From NCBI RefSeq assembly GCF_026262505.1, contig NC_067203.1:20813411-20877410 (forward strand): a DNA stretch of 64,000 bases. Direction: 5' to 3'. Positions 19,756-29,299 of the stretch are shown piece by piece. The notes beneath the pieces are model-generated. The model was given only the letters and a program-made list of their open reading frames with translations. It ran no database searches and had not been told where the DNA came from. Both the position numbers and the translations under genes were made by a program. Source of the DNA: Trichomonas vaginalis G3. Its lineage: Eukaryota; Parabasalia; Trichomonadida; Trichomonadidae. Each line of letters opens with the position of its first letter. Position 1 is the stretch's first letter.

Positions 19756-22700
19756 TTATGCAACATCTTGTGCTTTTTGTTGCATTAACAATTTGGAAAC
19801 TTCTCGTTTAACCAATCCGAAAATGAAAATTCCAGATTGTTTCACACCTTTAATAACCTGCTGACAAACTTGTGCAGGCTGTGTTCCATAGTAAGTCTGT
19901 CCATCGCATGTAACTGTGAAGATTGGAGCATCACCCATTCTCTCAATTCCGCACGTGTACCATGTTCCGTCATACAATCTCTTTGCAAGATATCCTGGGT
20001 TGTAGAAAAGATGTCTTGCAACAAAATTATGTCCACTTGCTGGTTGTCCAATTGAAATAAGAATGAAATCATTGTTCAATGTTACTTCGCTATCTGTTTT
20101 AGAAGTCAAAATGATCTGTTGCGCGACTTCTAAACGCTTCAAAGGAGTACTTAAGAACTCGAATCTTCCGAAATCAACATTTTTAATTGGTTTCCTCTTT
20201 TTCTCGAGTTTCGCTGCATCTTTGAATGGTTTGTATTCTTCCTGAAGAAGTTGTGATTGGAATCCGAAAGCAGGAGATGTTAAAATAGAGAAGATTGCAG
20301 TAGATCCGTATTTTGCAATTCCTCTTAAATAATTCAATGAATGTTTAGCAGTCCAAAACTCAGGAGCTTCTTTAGGAGGAGAAACAATTCTTGTCTGATC
20401 GAAATGTTGAATTTCTCCGAAAACTAAATTTGCTGTTACAACTAATTTGGCTGTTTCTTTGTCGCAATCAGTGATTTCTGCATTTTCTGATGTAACAGCG
20501 TTGTAACAATTTTTGATTAAAGCCAAAGTTTTCTCTTGAAGAGTTTCTTGTTTTATGTCTTTGATGTTGCAGAAAGATTTGAACTTCTCCCAATCGATTT
20601 CACCTGATTTATCTGTTGGAAGTCCTTTCTCTATCAAACAACTGATGATTCTTGGAATTATCTCTTTTGTTTCTGGATATTCATCGATTTCGTCATCTTC
20701 GTCTTCGAATTCTTCTTCGTCAAACTCTTCTTCATGTTCTTCTTTGGCTGATTCTTTTGCTGATTCTTGTTTTTCATCTTCTGTTGTTTCTTTTTCGGAT
20801 TTGGCTTCTTTTTCTGATTCTGTAATTTCTTTTTCTTTTTCTTCTTGAGAAACTTCTTTTTCTGTTTCACTTTGTTTTTCTTCGTTGTCTTCTTCACTTG
20901 TTGTTGGTGGTGATGTATTGTTTCCATCTCCTTTTTCAAGTTCATCAACATTTATTACATCATCATCACTACTTGCAGAACTTTCCTTTGTTTCTTCACT
21001 TCTAACACTTTCATCAATTTTAGTTTCATTTTCATTCTTTTTCTCAACTAAATTTTCTTCCTCTTTCTCTTCTTCCTTCTTTTCAACAAGATTTTCTTCT
21101 TCTACTTCATCTTCTTGTTTTTGTTCTTCTTTCTTCTCTTCTTCAATCTTTTCTTCCTTTTGTTTTTCTTCTTTCTTTTCTTCCTTTTGCTCTTCTTGTT
21201 TTTCTACAAGATTTTCTTCTTCTGTTTCTTCTTTCTTTTCTTCAACTTTTTCAGTTTCTTCTTCTTTAACTTCTTCTTTGATTTCTTCTTTCTGTTTTTC
21301 TTCTTCGTGATCACTTGGAATTGGAACTGATTCAGCTTCTTTTTCTTCTGCAATTTCTTCGTGAGTTTCTTCTTCCTTTACTTGCTCCTTTTCTGTTTCT
21401 TTTTCTTCCTCAACTTCTTGTTTTTCTGGTTCTTCTTTTTCTTGTTTCTCTGTTTCCTTTTCTTCCTTTTCACTTTGTTTTTCTTCTTCAACTTTCTTTT
21501 CTTCTTGAACTTCTTCGTTCTTTATTTCTTTCTCTTCTTCGACTTTTTCTTCTTCAACTTTCTTTTCTTCTTTAATTTCTTTTTCTTCTTTTTCACTTTC
21601 TTTTTCTTGTTTAGAATCAGGTTTGTTTTCTTTCTTTTGTTTCTCTTCTTTAGAAATCTTTGTTTGTTTTTCTTCTTTCTTTGGTTTATCCTTTGATTTC
21701 TTTGAAGATTTTTCTTTCTTGGAAACAGTTGTTTTTACTTCTGGAACGTAACTTGAAACTTTCTTTCCTTTGTTTGATTTCTTCTTTGGTTCCTGAGCTT
21801 TCATTTCTTCGAAAGGAAGTGGCATGAAATCCTTTGGAACAAAGATCGCTTTCTTTTTCGGATAAATTTCTCTGCAAAGTTCAACAATTTCTTTAACTTT
21901 TTCTCTGTAATCATCGCATCCTTTCTTGAATATATCAATTAACAAATTGTAGTTTGCTCCATTATCATCGAACTTATACAAATTACTATCTTCGGACAGC
22001 TTAAACAATGCCATTCTAACTTTTTCCATCAAAATAATTGAGTTACAAATTTTTTCTGGTTCAAATTCTTTCAGAACTCTTTTGACAGTTTCTTCTGAGA
22101 ATCTGTTGACAGTGCATTTCTTTATAAACTCTCTTGCAGCACCTCCACCATGTGTATGTGTTTTAGAAACACCGTCAAAACAATATCTGGCAATTTGACA
22201 CTCCAAAATGTCAGAAAAATCACATCCTTTTTTGAGAAGTTTATTGACTGATTCTTTGATAACTTCTGTAGTTCTGTCGAGTGATTCATGAGATATAGTC
22301 ATTTGCAATGACTGCCAGAAGTTCTGTGGATCCATGATTTCTGTTGAAATGACACTTTTCATCTCATAAACATCAAAATCACTCAAATTTGTTTTCAAAA
22401 ATTCAGTGAATGTCTGCTGATTCGATGACAAAAGAGCGAAAACAGACATTCGAAGTAGTTTCTCGGCAAGTGCTGCATCAATTGGTTCGGGAGCGATCCG
22501 ACCAAGGAAGATGCTATCGTCGTAGAACGATAGATTTGCGAATTCAGGTCTAGAAAGGTATTCATCAAATGTTTGTGCGACGATACAACGATAGACCTTT
22601 ATTTTATCGTCAACGTTAAACCGATAAGTATCATTATCGATTATGATGATTATATCGAAAAGTGAGACATCGATTTTTCTTGATCCGCCTTTGGAATTGA

Positions 22701-24744
22701 AAAGGATTATTTGGCTGGCCATTTTTTCATAGAAAACATCTTCTTTCATCAAAGCAGTGACAGCCTTGCAATTATTGATTCCCAAAGCGTTCAAGCCTTC
22801 TTCGAGGAGTTCAACAGCACCTGGCATTTGCGAGAAAACTAATATTCTCTTGTCAGGATTATCGTCAATTACTTTTTTGACAAAAGTGAATTTTCCTGAC
22901 ATGTTTACAATTGCTCTTGGTTCATCTACACTCTTTTGGCGCTGCATTTCAACGAGGAATGGATGAATGAGTGCTCTTCTTATGTTTGTGATTGTTTTCA
23001 TGACATTTCTCTGTGTGTCTGATGCAATTCCAAATTGAGGAATAATAGTCGAAAAATCTCGCATTGATTGCTCGATCAATTCTTGTATTGTCTGGTGCTG
23101 TTGCTGGGAAATGGGAACAGAATAGTTCAATGCATGTGTGACCAGCGGTTTTGGTTCACTTTTCACCACAAAAATGTCATCTTCATCCGAAATGTACTTG
23201 GAAATGGAGTTGTCGTATGGATGTGCGCATACCAATGTGTAGTTCACGCACTTTATGGTGTTGACAACCCTTTGCAGTGAAGTTGGAGTGTATTTGGCGC
23301 CAATTGGGAAATCACAGACCATATATCTGAAATCGACATCTCCAATTTGGTTGGAAAACTTCTTGATATCGGCCATTCGAACGACCATCGCGTCAAATTG
23401 TACGGAATTTGGAATTTCGCGGCCATTTGAATCGCATGTTGAAAATTCTGTTTCGTCTATAAGGTCGCGACTGTCTTTATCGCTGTTGTAGACTGTACAA
23501 TCGACGTTTGTAAAGTTCGTAAATGCGTCTAACCAAATATAAGAATCGGAATCTTGGCAAACGATGACTATTGGGCCACGCTGGTTCGAAGCGGTGAGAA
23601 TACTCTCAACACCTGCTGCTACAGCGGCCGTTGATGTAATTGTGTCGATGGTTTGGATGAAAACGTTCTTATTATTGAAATATTTCTCTGAAATGAAATT
23701 TGCGACTTCGAGTTGTTCGTCTGTAAATATTGTTCCGTCTAAACCTTTCTTAGATTCGAGTTTTACGAAAGATTCCATTGTAGGATGGATAAATCTCGAT
23801 GGTAATGTCTTTTTATTGCTGTTTTTAAGGCGGTTATCGTATTTGTCGAGAGCTCTATTGTTGCAAAGAACTGATTTGATGCCCCATGAAGCATCATTGT
23901 AAGTAAGACCACGCCATTTAGCGAGATACTCGTCATTGCCATCGTCTTTTGGTGCATCGTTGATAATACGTTCGATATTGTACCAAGCTGAGTCTAAATC
24001 TTGATCAAAAATTAATAAATCTGGATGGCAAAGAGATGGAATAGGACGCGATTTGTTTTGAAGTTCTTTGAAGGCTTGTAAGGCTGCTTTTCCATTTTCG
24101 ACTTGAAGAATCTCTTTCTCGTCCATCCAAACACATGAATGGTAAGATTCTTCTTTGTAGTGAATATAGTACGGCTTATGATGCATTTTCGCTCTTACAT
24201 GCTGTGGGTTTTGATATCCTGAGTAAAATCCGACGATTCTGTCAATTTCATATACGATTTCTTCTTCCTCTTCATCAACGGTTTGATCTTCTGATTCTAT
24301 ATTATTCTTTGCAGCTTTGTTGTTCTTTTCAACCTGCTTTTCATCCGCAGCCGAGTATTCGTATTCGTAATCATATTCAAAATCATCACTAGGAACGTAA
24401 TCGTAATATTCTATGTCAAGATCTGCATCATTTAGCTTGGGCTGTTTTGGTTTCCGTCCACGTTTTTTAGGCTGCTGATCTTGGCCGGCGTTATTTTTCT
24501 TATTTGAATCTTCTTTTGATTTTCTTCCGTTTTTCTTATTATCAGATGATTTAGAATTGTTTTTATCTTCTAATGACTGTGATTTTGGCTTCCTTTGCCG
24601 TTTCTTTTTCTCATTAAGAAAATCAATCGATTTCGAATCTGATTTTTTATCTTTCCTAGTAGCACGGTTTCGTCTTTTATTCGGTCTATCTGAGTAATCT
24701 GATTCAGGATCTATGAATATTTCAGATCCTTCTGATGAACTCAT
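19756..24744 (-). CDS. CHD-like chromatin protein: two chromodomains, motif-less SNF2 domain, FYRN/FYRC-like C-terminus (1662 aa)
   Basis: Order: basic N-terminus with an AT-hook (KKRGRKPK, ~93-100); chromodomain-like blocks at ~163-215 (EIVYEIDRIVGFYSG) and ~253-310 (NIERI...YLAKWRGLTYNDASWG); a SNF2-like fold from ~340; a helicase-C-like block near 650-770 (KRILVFSQMPGAVELLEEGL); a long Lys/Glu-rich region; and a C-terminal FYRN/FYRC-like module from ~1578 (FYNPGYLAKRLYDG...YTCGIERMG...GIFIFGLVKREVSKLL). The usual CHD ATPase motifs are replaced: the GLGKT loop by FIQTIDTITS, DEAH by CDFP, TGTPLQN by CAHPYDN. ATP hydrolysis is therefore unlikely, and a chromatin-binding scaffold is inferred. 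An in-frame ATG lies 23 codons upstream; I prefer 24744 because a TCATTTTC initiator lies 25 nt before it and the extra residues look untranslated. Confidence 0.85.
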   Translation of the reverse strand: MSSSEGSEIFIDPESDYSDRPNKRRNRATRKDKKSDSKSIDFLNEKKKRQRKPKSQSLEDKNNSKSSDNKKNGRKSKEDSNKKNNAGQDQQPKKRGRKPKQPKLNDADLDIEYYDYVPSDDFEYDYEYEYSAADEKQVEKNNKAAKNNIESEDQTVDEEEEEIVYEIDRIVGFYSGYQNPQHVRAKMHHKPYYIHYKEESYHSCVWMDEKEILQVENGKAALQAFKELQNKSRPIPSLCHPDLLIFDQDLDSAWYNIERIINDAPKDDGNDEYLAKWRGLTYNDASWGIKSVLCNNRALDKYDNRLKNSNKKTLPSRFIHPTMESFVKLESKKGLDGTIFTDEQLEVANFISEKYFNNKNVFIQTIDTITSTAAVAAGVESILTASNQRGPIVIVCQDSDSYIWLDAFTNFTNVDCTVYNSDKDSRDLIDETEFSTCDSNGREIPNSVQFDAMVVRMADIKKFSNQIGDVDFRYMVCDFPIGAKYTPTSLQRVVNTIKCVNYTLVCAHPYDNSISKYISDEDDIFVVKSEPKPLVTHALNYSVPISQQQHQTIQELIEQSMRDFSTIIPQFGIASDTQRNVMKTITNIRRALIHPFLVEMQRQKSVDEPRAIVNMSGKFTFVKKVIDDNPDKRILVFSQMPGAVELLEEGLNALGINNCKAVTALMKEDVFYEKMASQIILFNSKGGSRKIDVSLFDIIIIIDNDTYRFNVDDKIKVYRCIVAQTFDEYLSRPEFANLSFYDDSIFLGRIAPEPIDAALAEKLLRMSVFALLSSNQQTFTEFLKTNLSDFDVYEMKSVISTEIMDPQNFWQSLQMTISHESLDRTTEVIKESVNKLLKKGCDFSDILECQIARYCFDGVSKTHTHGGGAAREFIKKCTVNRFSEETVKRVLKEFEPEKICNSIILMEKVRMALFKLSEDSNLYKFDDNGANYNLLIDIFKKGCDDYREKVKEIVELCREIYPKKKAIFVPKDFMPLPFEEMKAQEPKKKSNKGKKVSSYVPEVKTTVSKKEKSSKKSKDKPKKEEKQTKISKEEKQKKENKPDSKQEKESEKEEKEIKEEKKVEEEKVEEEKEIKNEEVQEEKKVEEEKQSEKEEKETEKQEKEEPEKQEVEEEKETEKEQVKEEETHEEIAEEKEAESVPIPSDHEEEKQKEEIKEEVKEEETEKVEEKKEETEEENLVEKQEEQKEEKKEEKQKEEKIEEEKKEEQKQEDEVEEENLVEKKEEEKEEENLVEKKNENETKIDESVRSEETKESSASSDDDVINVDELEKGDGNNTSPPTTSEEDNEEKQSETEKEVSQEEKEKEITESEKEAKSEKETTEDEKQESAKESAKEEHEEEFDEEEFEDEDDEIDEYPETKEIIPRIISCLIEKGLPTDKSGEIDWEKFKSFCNIKDIKQETLQEKTLALIKNCYNAVTSENAEITDCDKETAKLVVTANLVFGEIQHFDQTRIVSPPKEAPEFWTAKHSLNYLRGIAKYGSTAIFSILTSPAFGFQSQLLQEEYKPFKDAAKLEKKRKPIKNVDFGRFEFLSTPLKRLEVAQQIILTSKTDSEVTLNNDFILISIGQPASGHNFVARHLFYNPGYLAKRLYDGTWYTCGIERMGDAPIFTVTCDGQTYYGTQPAQVCQQVIKGVKQSGIFIFGLVKREVSKLLMQQKAQDVA

Positions 24745-24771
24745 TTCCGTCAGTAAAAAAATTGAAAATGA
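24745..24771 (-). promoter_or_regulatory. Initiator (TCATTTTC) of the chromatin gene
   Basis: On the minus strand TCATTTTC has its A (+1) opposite position 24769, 25 nt before the chosen ATG. It fits the trichomonad Inr consensus TCA(Y)(W). A start upstream of it would require a different promoter. Confidence 0.5.
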
Positions 24772-25111
24772 CGATATTTGACACTTTTGCTGTATGAATA
24801 ATTTCGATTTCAATTATCTTATTTGATCAGCCAACATATAGACAATAATTTTGTCCGTGATTTTTTGTCAAAATATCGAAGTTTCTTCATTTTTCAAATT
24901 TCATTTGCTTCAATTTCGTTTGTAATTAAGTCCAAAATACTGTTAGCGTTCAATAAGTGTATTCTTAATGTAATAATCGGCAGAATCTGGCATTTTCCCA
25001 CAAAAATCGAAAAATTCACTTTTTGAGAGGCAACATAAAAGTCTTGAACTCATTTTTATGTATCTTTCTATATTTTCAACAAAGCAATAATTTAATTTCA
25101 AATTTTTCTTT

Positions 25112-25117
25112 TCATAA
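25112..25117 (+). promoter_or_regulatory. Initiator (TCATAA) of the STE20 kinase gene
   Basis: TCATAA with +1 A at 25114 gives a 16-nt 5' leader to the ATG at 25130, within the usual range for trichomonad initiators. The remaining ~340 bp between this and the divergent chromatin gene shows no other feature. Confidence 0.55.
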
Positions 25118-25129
25118 GAGCAATTTTCA

Positions 25130-26287
25130 ATGTCTGGAATCCCTTCGGGCTTTACTGCTGGAGATTTCCAACAATGTGAAATTATAGGGCGTGGAAGCTT
25201 TGGAATTGTTTTCAAGGCAATTTATAAGAAAACAGGACAGACAGTCGCGATCAAAGAGATTGATCTCGAAAAAACAAGCGATGAACTTACAGAAATTCAG
25301 AGAGAAATCGATATGTTGAGAGTTTGCAAGAGCGAATATGTAGTAAGTTGCGAAGGAAGTACTTTAGTTGATTCAAAATTATGGATAGTAATGGAGTATA
25401 TGGGAGGTGGATCAATACGCGACCTAATACAAATTAGAAAGATGCCAGAAAACACAATAGCAATCGTTTTAAAGCAAATTTTACTCGCATTAAACTTTTT
25501 ACATAAAGGCCGCAAAATTCATCGCGATATCAAGGCAGCAAACATACTCCTTTCGAATGATGGTGATATAAAACTTGCAGATTTTGGAGTCGCATCAAGC
25601 CTTGAAGCCAGAACTAAAGCTTACACTTTTGTAGGGACGCCTTTCTGGATGGCGCCAGAAATTATTGCAGAAGAAGGCTACAATGAGAAATGCGATATTT
25701 GGAGCTTAGGAATTACCGCTATCGAAGTTGCAACTGGAATGCCGCCTTATCATGAATTATATCCACAGAGAGTTTTAATGCTTATACCACAGAATCCTCC
25801 GCCAACACTACAGGGCGATTTTAGTCCTCAATTCAAAGATTTTGTTTCGAAATGTTTAGTTAAAGATCCAACAAAACGACCTTCAGCCGCAGAACTCTTA
25901 ACTCACCCATTTATAAAGAGTGCTAAGAAAAAGGACATACTTATTCAATATATTGAGAACGTAAGACCATTTAGAATGGCTGTTGAACCAGATTCTGAAG
26001 AAGATGAAGAAGAAAACGCTTCAGTTGTTGATGATAAGACAGAATGGAAATTTAGTAAGGTTTCATTAGCTTCACCTAATGGAATTCAAAGTTCAAATGT
26101 ATATTTGGATATCCTTGAAAGCGCTCTTTTCTCATTGAGTCAGGATAAGAAATATGAATCTGTTATGAGCTCTGTAATGATGATCGGAGGGATTTTTGTT
26201 GATAGCACCGCTAAAAATCCTCAATTTTGCGAAAATTTTGTAAAATCAGTAGTTTCTGAATCCATGAAAGCTCAAAATGTTAATTAG
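25130..26287 (+). CDS. STE20-family (GCKIII/MST-like) serine/threonine kinase (385 aa)
   Basis: Kinase domain about 13-265: glycine loop GRGSFG (20-25), ATP lysine K42 (VAIKEI), catalytic loop HRDIKAAN (131-138), DFG 151-153, activation-loop end GTPFWMAPE (169-177), the STE20 hallmark. All catalytic residues are present, so it should be active. The C-terminal ~120 residues start with an acidic stretch (DSEEDEEEN) and then a helical region, as in GCKIII kinases, where this part mediates dimerisation or scaffold (MO25/CCM3-like) binding; that role is inferred. GCKIII kinases act in cell polarity, stress and Golgi signalling. Transcribed away from the chromatin gene; 130 bp downstream lies the insertion point of Maverick B. 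Confidence 0.93.
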   Translation: MSGIPSGFTAGDFQQCEIIGRGSFGIVFKAIYKKTGQTVAIKEIDLEKTSDELTEIQREIDMLRVCKSEYVVSCEGSTLVDSKLWIVMEYMGGGSIRDLIQIRKMPENTIAIVLKQILLALNFLHKGRKIHRDIKAANILLSNDGDIKLADFGVASSLEARTKAYTFVGTPFWMAPEIIAEEGYNEKCDIWSLGITAIEVATGMPPYHELYPQRVLMLIPQNPPPTLQGDFSPQFKDFVSKCLVKDPTKRPSAAELLTHPFIKSAKKKDILIQYIENVRPFRMAVEPDSEEDEEENASVVDDKTEWKFSKVSLASPNGIQSSNVYLDILESALFSLSQDKKYESVMSSVMMIGGIFVDSTAKNPQFCENFVKSVVSESMKAQNVN

Positions 26288-26414
26288 TTTATGCATATTT
26301 TGTTTGTTGTTTGTTTTTTTAATAAATATTTCCATTAATGTAAATTTAATTGTTTTTGCAAACTGGTATTAAAGAAAATAAACACTTTTTGATGCCTTAG
26401 TATTGTTATATTAC

Positions 26415-26418
26415 CATG

Positions 26419-26419
<1 letters not shown>
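26415..26419. repeat. Target-site duplication of element B, left copy (CATGA)
   Basis: CATGA directly before the A-tract. The same 5 bp follows the T-tract at 49969-49973. Five-bp duplications are within the range made by Maverick integrases. The last A merges with the homopolymer, so 4 bp is the strict minimum. Confidence 0.6.
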
Positions 26420-26449
<30 letters not shown>

Positions 26450-26490
26450 TAGTGGGGCTCCCAGGCACTTCGTGCCTTCTAGCCCTGAGG
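26420..26490. repeat. Left terminus of element B: A-tract plus 31-nt hairpin
   Basis: A run of 27-28 A, then GGGTAGTG and a hairpin at 26455-26485 (outer stem GGGCT/AGCCC, inner stem GGCAC/GTGCC), then CTGAGG. It is the reverse complement of the outermost hairpin at the right end (49886-49916), making a true terminal inverted repeat. Confidence 0.75.
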
Positions 26491-27600
26491 ATGTTTTGTC
26501 AAGACTTCTTCGTAAATGTTTTGTCAAGACTTCTTCGTAAATGTTTTGTCAAGACTTCTTCATCGTAAATGTTTTGTCAAGACTTCTTCATCGTAAAATC
26601 AGACAAAAATATATTTTATGTTAGAATGTTAGATCTAACATGTTTTCTAACATGTTTTCTAACATCGTTGAAAACTCATGATTTCTTCGTAAATGTTTTG
26701 TCAAGACTTCTTCATCGTAAATGTTTTGTCAAGACTTCTTCATCGTAAAATCAGACAAAAATATATTTTATGTTAGAATGTTAGATCTAACATGTTTTCT
26801 AACATGTTTTCTAACATCGTTGAAAACTCATGATTTCATCGTAAAGACTTTGTCAAGACTTCTTCGTAAATGTTTTGTCAAGACTTCTTCATCGTAAAAT
26901 CAGACAAAAATATATTTTATGTTAGAATGTTAGATCTAACATGTTTTCTAACATCGTTGAAAACTCATGATTTCATCGTAAAGACTTTGTCAAGACTTCT
27001 TCGTATATGTTTTGTCAAGACTTCTTCGTAAAATCAGACAAAAATATATTTTATGTTAGAATGTTAGATCTAACATGTTTTCTAACATGTTTTCTAACAT
27101 CGTTGAAAACTCATGATTTCATCGTAAAGACTTTGTCAAGACTTCTTCGTATATGTTTTGTCAAGACTTCTTCATCGTAAAATCAGACAAAAATATATTT
27201 TATGTTAGAATGTTAGATCTAACATGTTTTCTAACATGTTTTCTAACATCGTTGAAAACTCATGATTTCATCGTAAATGTTTTGTCAAGACTTCTTCATC
27301 GTAAATGTTTTGTCAAGACTTTCTCATGAACTTTCTTGTCAATGTTTTGTTGAGACTTTGTAAAGTTCTTCATCGTAAAGACTTTGTCAAGAAAGTTCAT
27401 GAAAATTCATGAGGTTAGAAAACATGTTAGAAAACATGTTAGATCTAACATTCTAACATAAACATTATTTTTATTGAATTCCGTATGAAATTTCATGAGT
27501 TTTGTATGTTTTAGACCATGTTAGAAAACATGTTAGAAAACATGTTAGATCTAACATTCTAACATAAAATATATTTTTGGGTCATTTACGCTCATTACGA
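26490..27600. repeat. Left subterminal array: TTTTGTCAAGACTTCTTC repeats and GTTAG-type palindromes
   Basis: Short repeats of TTTTGTCAAGACTTCTTC(ATC)GTAA alternate with GTTAG-type palindromes, giving a higher-order unit of about 150 bp repeated five times up to 27330. Two further palindromes in the opposite orientation lie at about 27415-27470 and 27519-27563. The right end (48520-49690) carries the same modules inverted. There is no coding content. A role in replication, packaging or expression control is possible. Confidence 0.8.
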
Positions 27601-27714
27601 TGAAGAAGTCTTGACAAAACATTTATGAAGAAATCTCAACAAAGTCTTTACGAAGAAGTCACAACAAAACATCTGTCACTTTTCAGGGAAAAACATTTTT
27701 ATTATTATATATAA

Positions 27715-28533
27715 ATGAATTTTACAAAACCACCGTTACCCTTCTTTGGAAATAAGAGTAGATGTAAAGATATTCTATTGAGAGAACTTAAGAAACTACC
27801 GAATGGTCTAACATTTGTAGACTTGTTCGGTGGAAGTTTCTATATATCTCATTTGTGCCATACAATATTTCCTGACTCAAAGATTATATGCAATGACTTC
27901 GACAACTATATGAACCGTCTCAAACATATACCAGACACAAACAAAATATTGAAAGAGTTGAAAGAAAAGATACCTATAGGTAAGATGGAACGTATACCAT
28001 TAGATAAGAAAAATACTGTCAGAGAGGTTTTGAAAAAGGCAGAGTATATTGACTGGGATAGTATATCTGCTAGACTATTATATAGTGGTGCTATAAGAGT
28101 TCATGACATTGAAACACTTATGTCAAAAGTTTTATATCTTAACTATACAAATGTTTTCAAAGAGGACATAGAAAAATATATTGAGGGTATAGAGTTTGTG
28201 AGATGTCATTGGACAGATTTGTATGAAAAATATAAAGACAAGGAAAATGTTTTCTTTATAGTAGACCCGCCGTTCTATAACACATGGGATTTTCAATACC
28301 AAGTAGACTGGACTTTGAGAGACTCTTTAGAAACTTTAGACGTTTTACATAACCATCCATGCTTTTACTTTACATCCGATAAAAGTGGTTTGGAAAGTGT
28401 CATGAGATGGTTAGAGGACATACATGACTATGAGTTTATATATGACAAGATAGAATATGAGAGAGGTCCTATAAACTGGAGAAAGTGTCACAATAAAGAA
28501 ATTTTATTAGTAAGTAAATGTGGTTTGAAATAG
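27715..28533 (+). CDS. D12-class N6-adenine DNA methyltransferase (272 aa)
   Basis: The N-terminal KPPLPFFGNKSRCKDILLRE gives the AdoMet-binding PFxGxK-type motif of Dam/D12 enzymes. VDLFGGSFYISH is the second AdoMet block, and VDPPFYNT is the catalytic DPPY-type motif with Phe for Tyr, a known variant. Length fits the family (about 260-290 aa). It would methylate adenine in a short target, either the element's own DNA or the host's. It is the first gene inside the left array, preceded by ATTTTTATTATTATATATAA, and overlaps the next small gene by 16 nt. The reading frame is whole. Confidence 0.85.
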   Translation: MNFTKPPLPFFGNKSRCKDILLRELKKLPNGLTFVDLFGGSFYISHLCHTIFPDSKIICNDFDNYMNRLKHIPDTNKILKELKEKIPIGKMERIPLDKKNTVREVLKKAEYIDWDSISARLLYSGAIRVHDIETLMSKVLYLNYTNVFKEDIEKYIEGIEFVRCHWTDLYEKYKDKENVFFIVDPPFYNTWDFQYQVDWTLRDSLETLDVLHNHPCFYFTSDKSGLESVMRWLEDIHDYEFIYDKIEYERGPINWRKCHNKEILLVSKCGLK

Positions 28534-28649
28534 GACTACTTGTTTTAGGTTTTTTCCATTGTGTCATTTACTTATTTGACGTGGCAGAAAAGTACAGAGA
28601 ATATGAAGATGAACCAATGCCTGCAAATGTTCAGTATATGTACTCGTAA
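28518..28649 (+). CDS. Small single-pass membrane protein, 43 aa
   Basis: The start lies within the last codons of the methyltransferase gene (16-nt overlap). Residues 3-20 (FEIGLLVLGFFHCVIYLF) form one hydrophobic helix, followed by a charged tail (DVAEKYREYEDEPMPANVQY). Overlap with the upstream gene and a clean stop support it as real. Function unknown; small membrane proteins are common in DNA-virus gene sets. Confidence 0.5.
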   Translation: MWFEIGLLVLGFFHCVIYLFDVAEKYREYEDEPMPANVQYMYS

Positions 28650-28672
28650 GAGATATTTTTATCTAATATTAA

Positions 28673-29035
28673 ATGGACGCACAGAACTTAGCAAATGCAC
28701 AGCAACCTGGACAACCAAACCCAGAGAATATTCCAAATGAAGTTAGAATACAAACTGCAATGGCAAACTATGGTCAAGTGCCAACAGATGTACAAATGCA
28801 AACTGCCATGTCAAATGACGCTGCGTTAGGCTTACCACCATGGTATGCAAATATGAGATGGAAAGAGTTTTATACAAACCCCGAAGTGGGATATAAACAA
28901 CTCTATGCAGATGACGCGAACACAGGAGTTGACCCAGAATATGTTTTCTACCAGAGGAGAAACAGAATGTATGAGCTCCAGTTAAAGAATGCTATGGAAC
29001 TCAACAGGAAACGTAAGAGACTAGGCGGACATTAG
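28673..29035 (+). CDS. Maverick hypothetical protein, 120 aa
   Basis: Begins MDAQNLANAQQPGQPNPENI; N-terminal half Gln/Asn/Pro-rich, C-terminal half with Tyr/Trp/Arg and a basic end (NRKRKRLGGH). No recognised family. The leader ATTTTTATCTAATATTAA sits directly before the ATG. It lies in a co-oriented run from the methyltransferase to 29295 with short gaps. A structural or scaffold role is a guess. Confidence 0.5.
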   Translation: MDAQNLANAQQPGQPNPENIPNEVRIQTAMANYGQVPTDVQMQTAMSNDAALGLPPWYANMRWKEFYTNPEVGYKQLYADDANTGVDPEYVFYQRRNRMYELQLKNAMELNRKRKRLGGH

Positions 29036-29052
29036 ATTTTTACATATAGTAA

Positions 29053-29295
29053 ATGGGTTTCTTTGGAAGAATAGGAAACTTCTTTCGAAATGTTGGAAGA
29101 GGTATATGGAATGGAATAAAATCTGTCGGAAGAGGAATTTGGAACGGAGTCAAAAATATTGGTAAAAGAGTAGGTCAGTTTGTTGGTATTATACCTAAAG
29201 ACCCTGAACCAGAAGAACAAGCTCCTGTTATACAACAGCCTGAACCTGCACCACAGTCTAGTTGGCAACCAAATCCAACACCTCAACCGTATTAA
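29053..29295 (+). CDS. Small amphipathic Gly-rich protein, 80 aa
   Basis: MGFFGRIGNFFRNVGRGIWN is followed by a second turn of the same pattern (GIKSVGRGIWNGVKNIGKRV), then a Pro/Gln-rich tail. The repeated G-aromatic-basic pattern would form a cationic amphipathic helix able to bind membrane or DNA. Membrane-lytic minor capsid proteins of adenovirus-like viruses have comparable helices, but I have only the composition to go on. The product of 32428-32829 has the same organisation. Confidence 0.5.
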   Translation: MGFFGRIGNFFRNVGRGIWNGIKSVGRGIWNGVKNIGKRVGQFVGIIPKDPEPEEQAPVIQQPEPAPQSSWQPNPTPQPY

Positions 29296-29299
29296 AAAA

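Noticed and set aside
20555-21696. Long Ser-, Phe- or Leu-rich plus-strand frames
   Set aside because: They are antisense to the Lys/Glu-rich linker of the chromatin gene; GAA/AAG repeats read backwards give TTC/CTT.
24811-24813. Upstream ATG of the chromatin gene
   Set aside because: It lies upstream of the best initiator, and the 23 extra residues are hydrophobic and unlike the acidic/basic N-terminus that follows.
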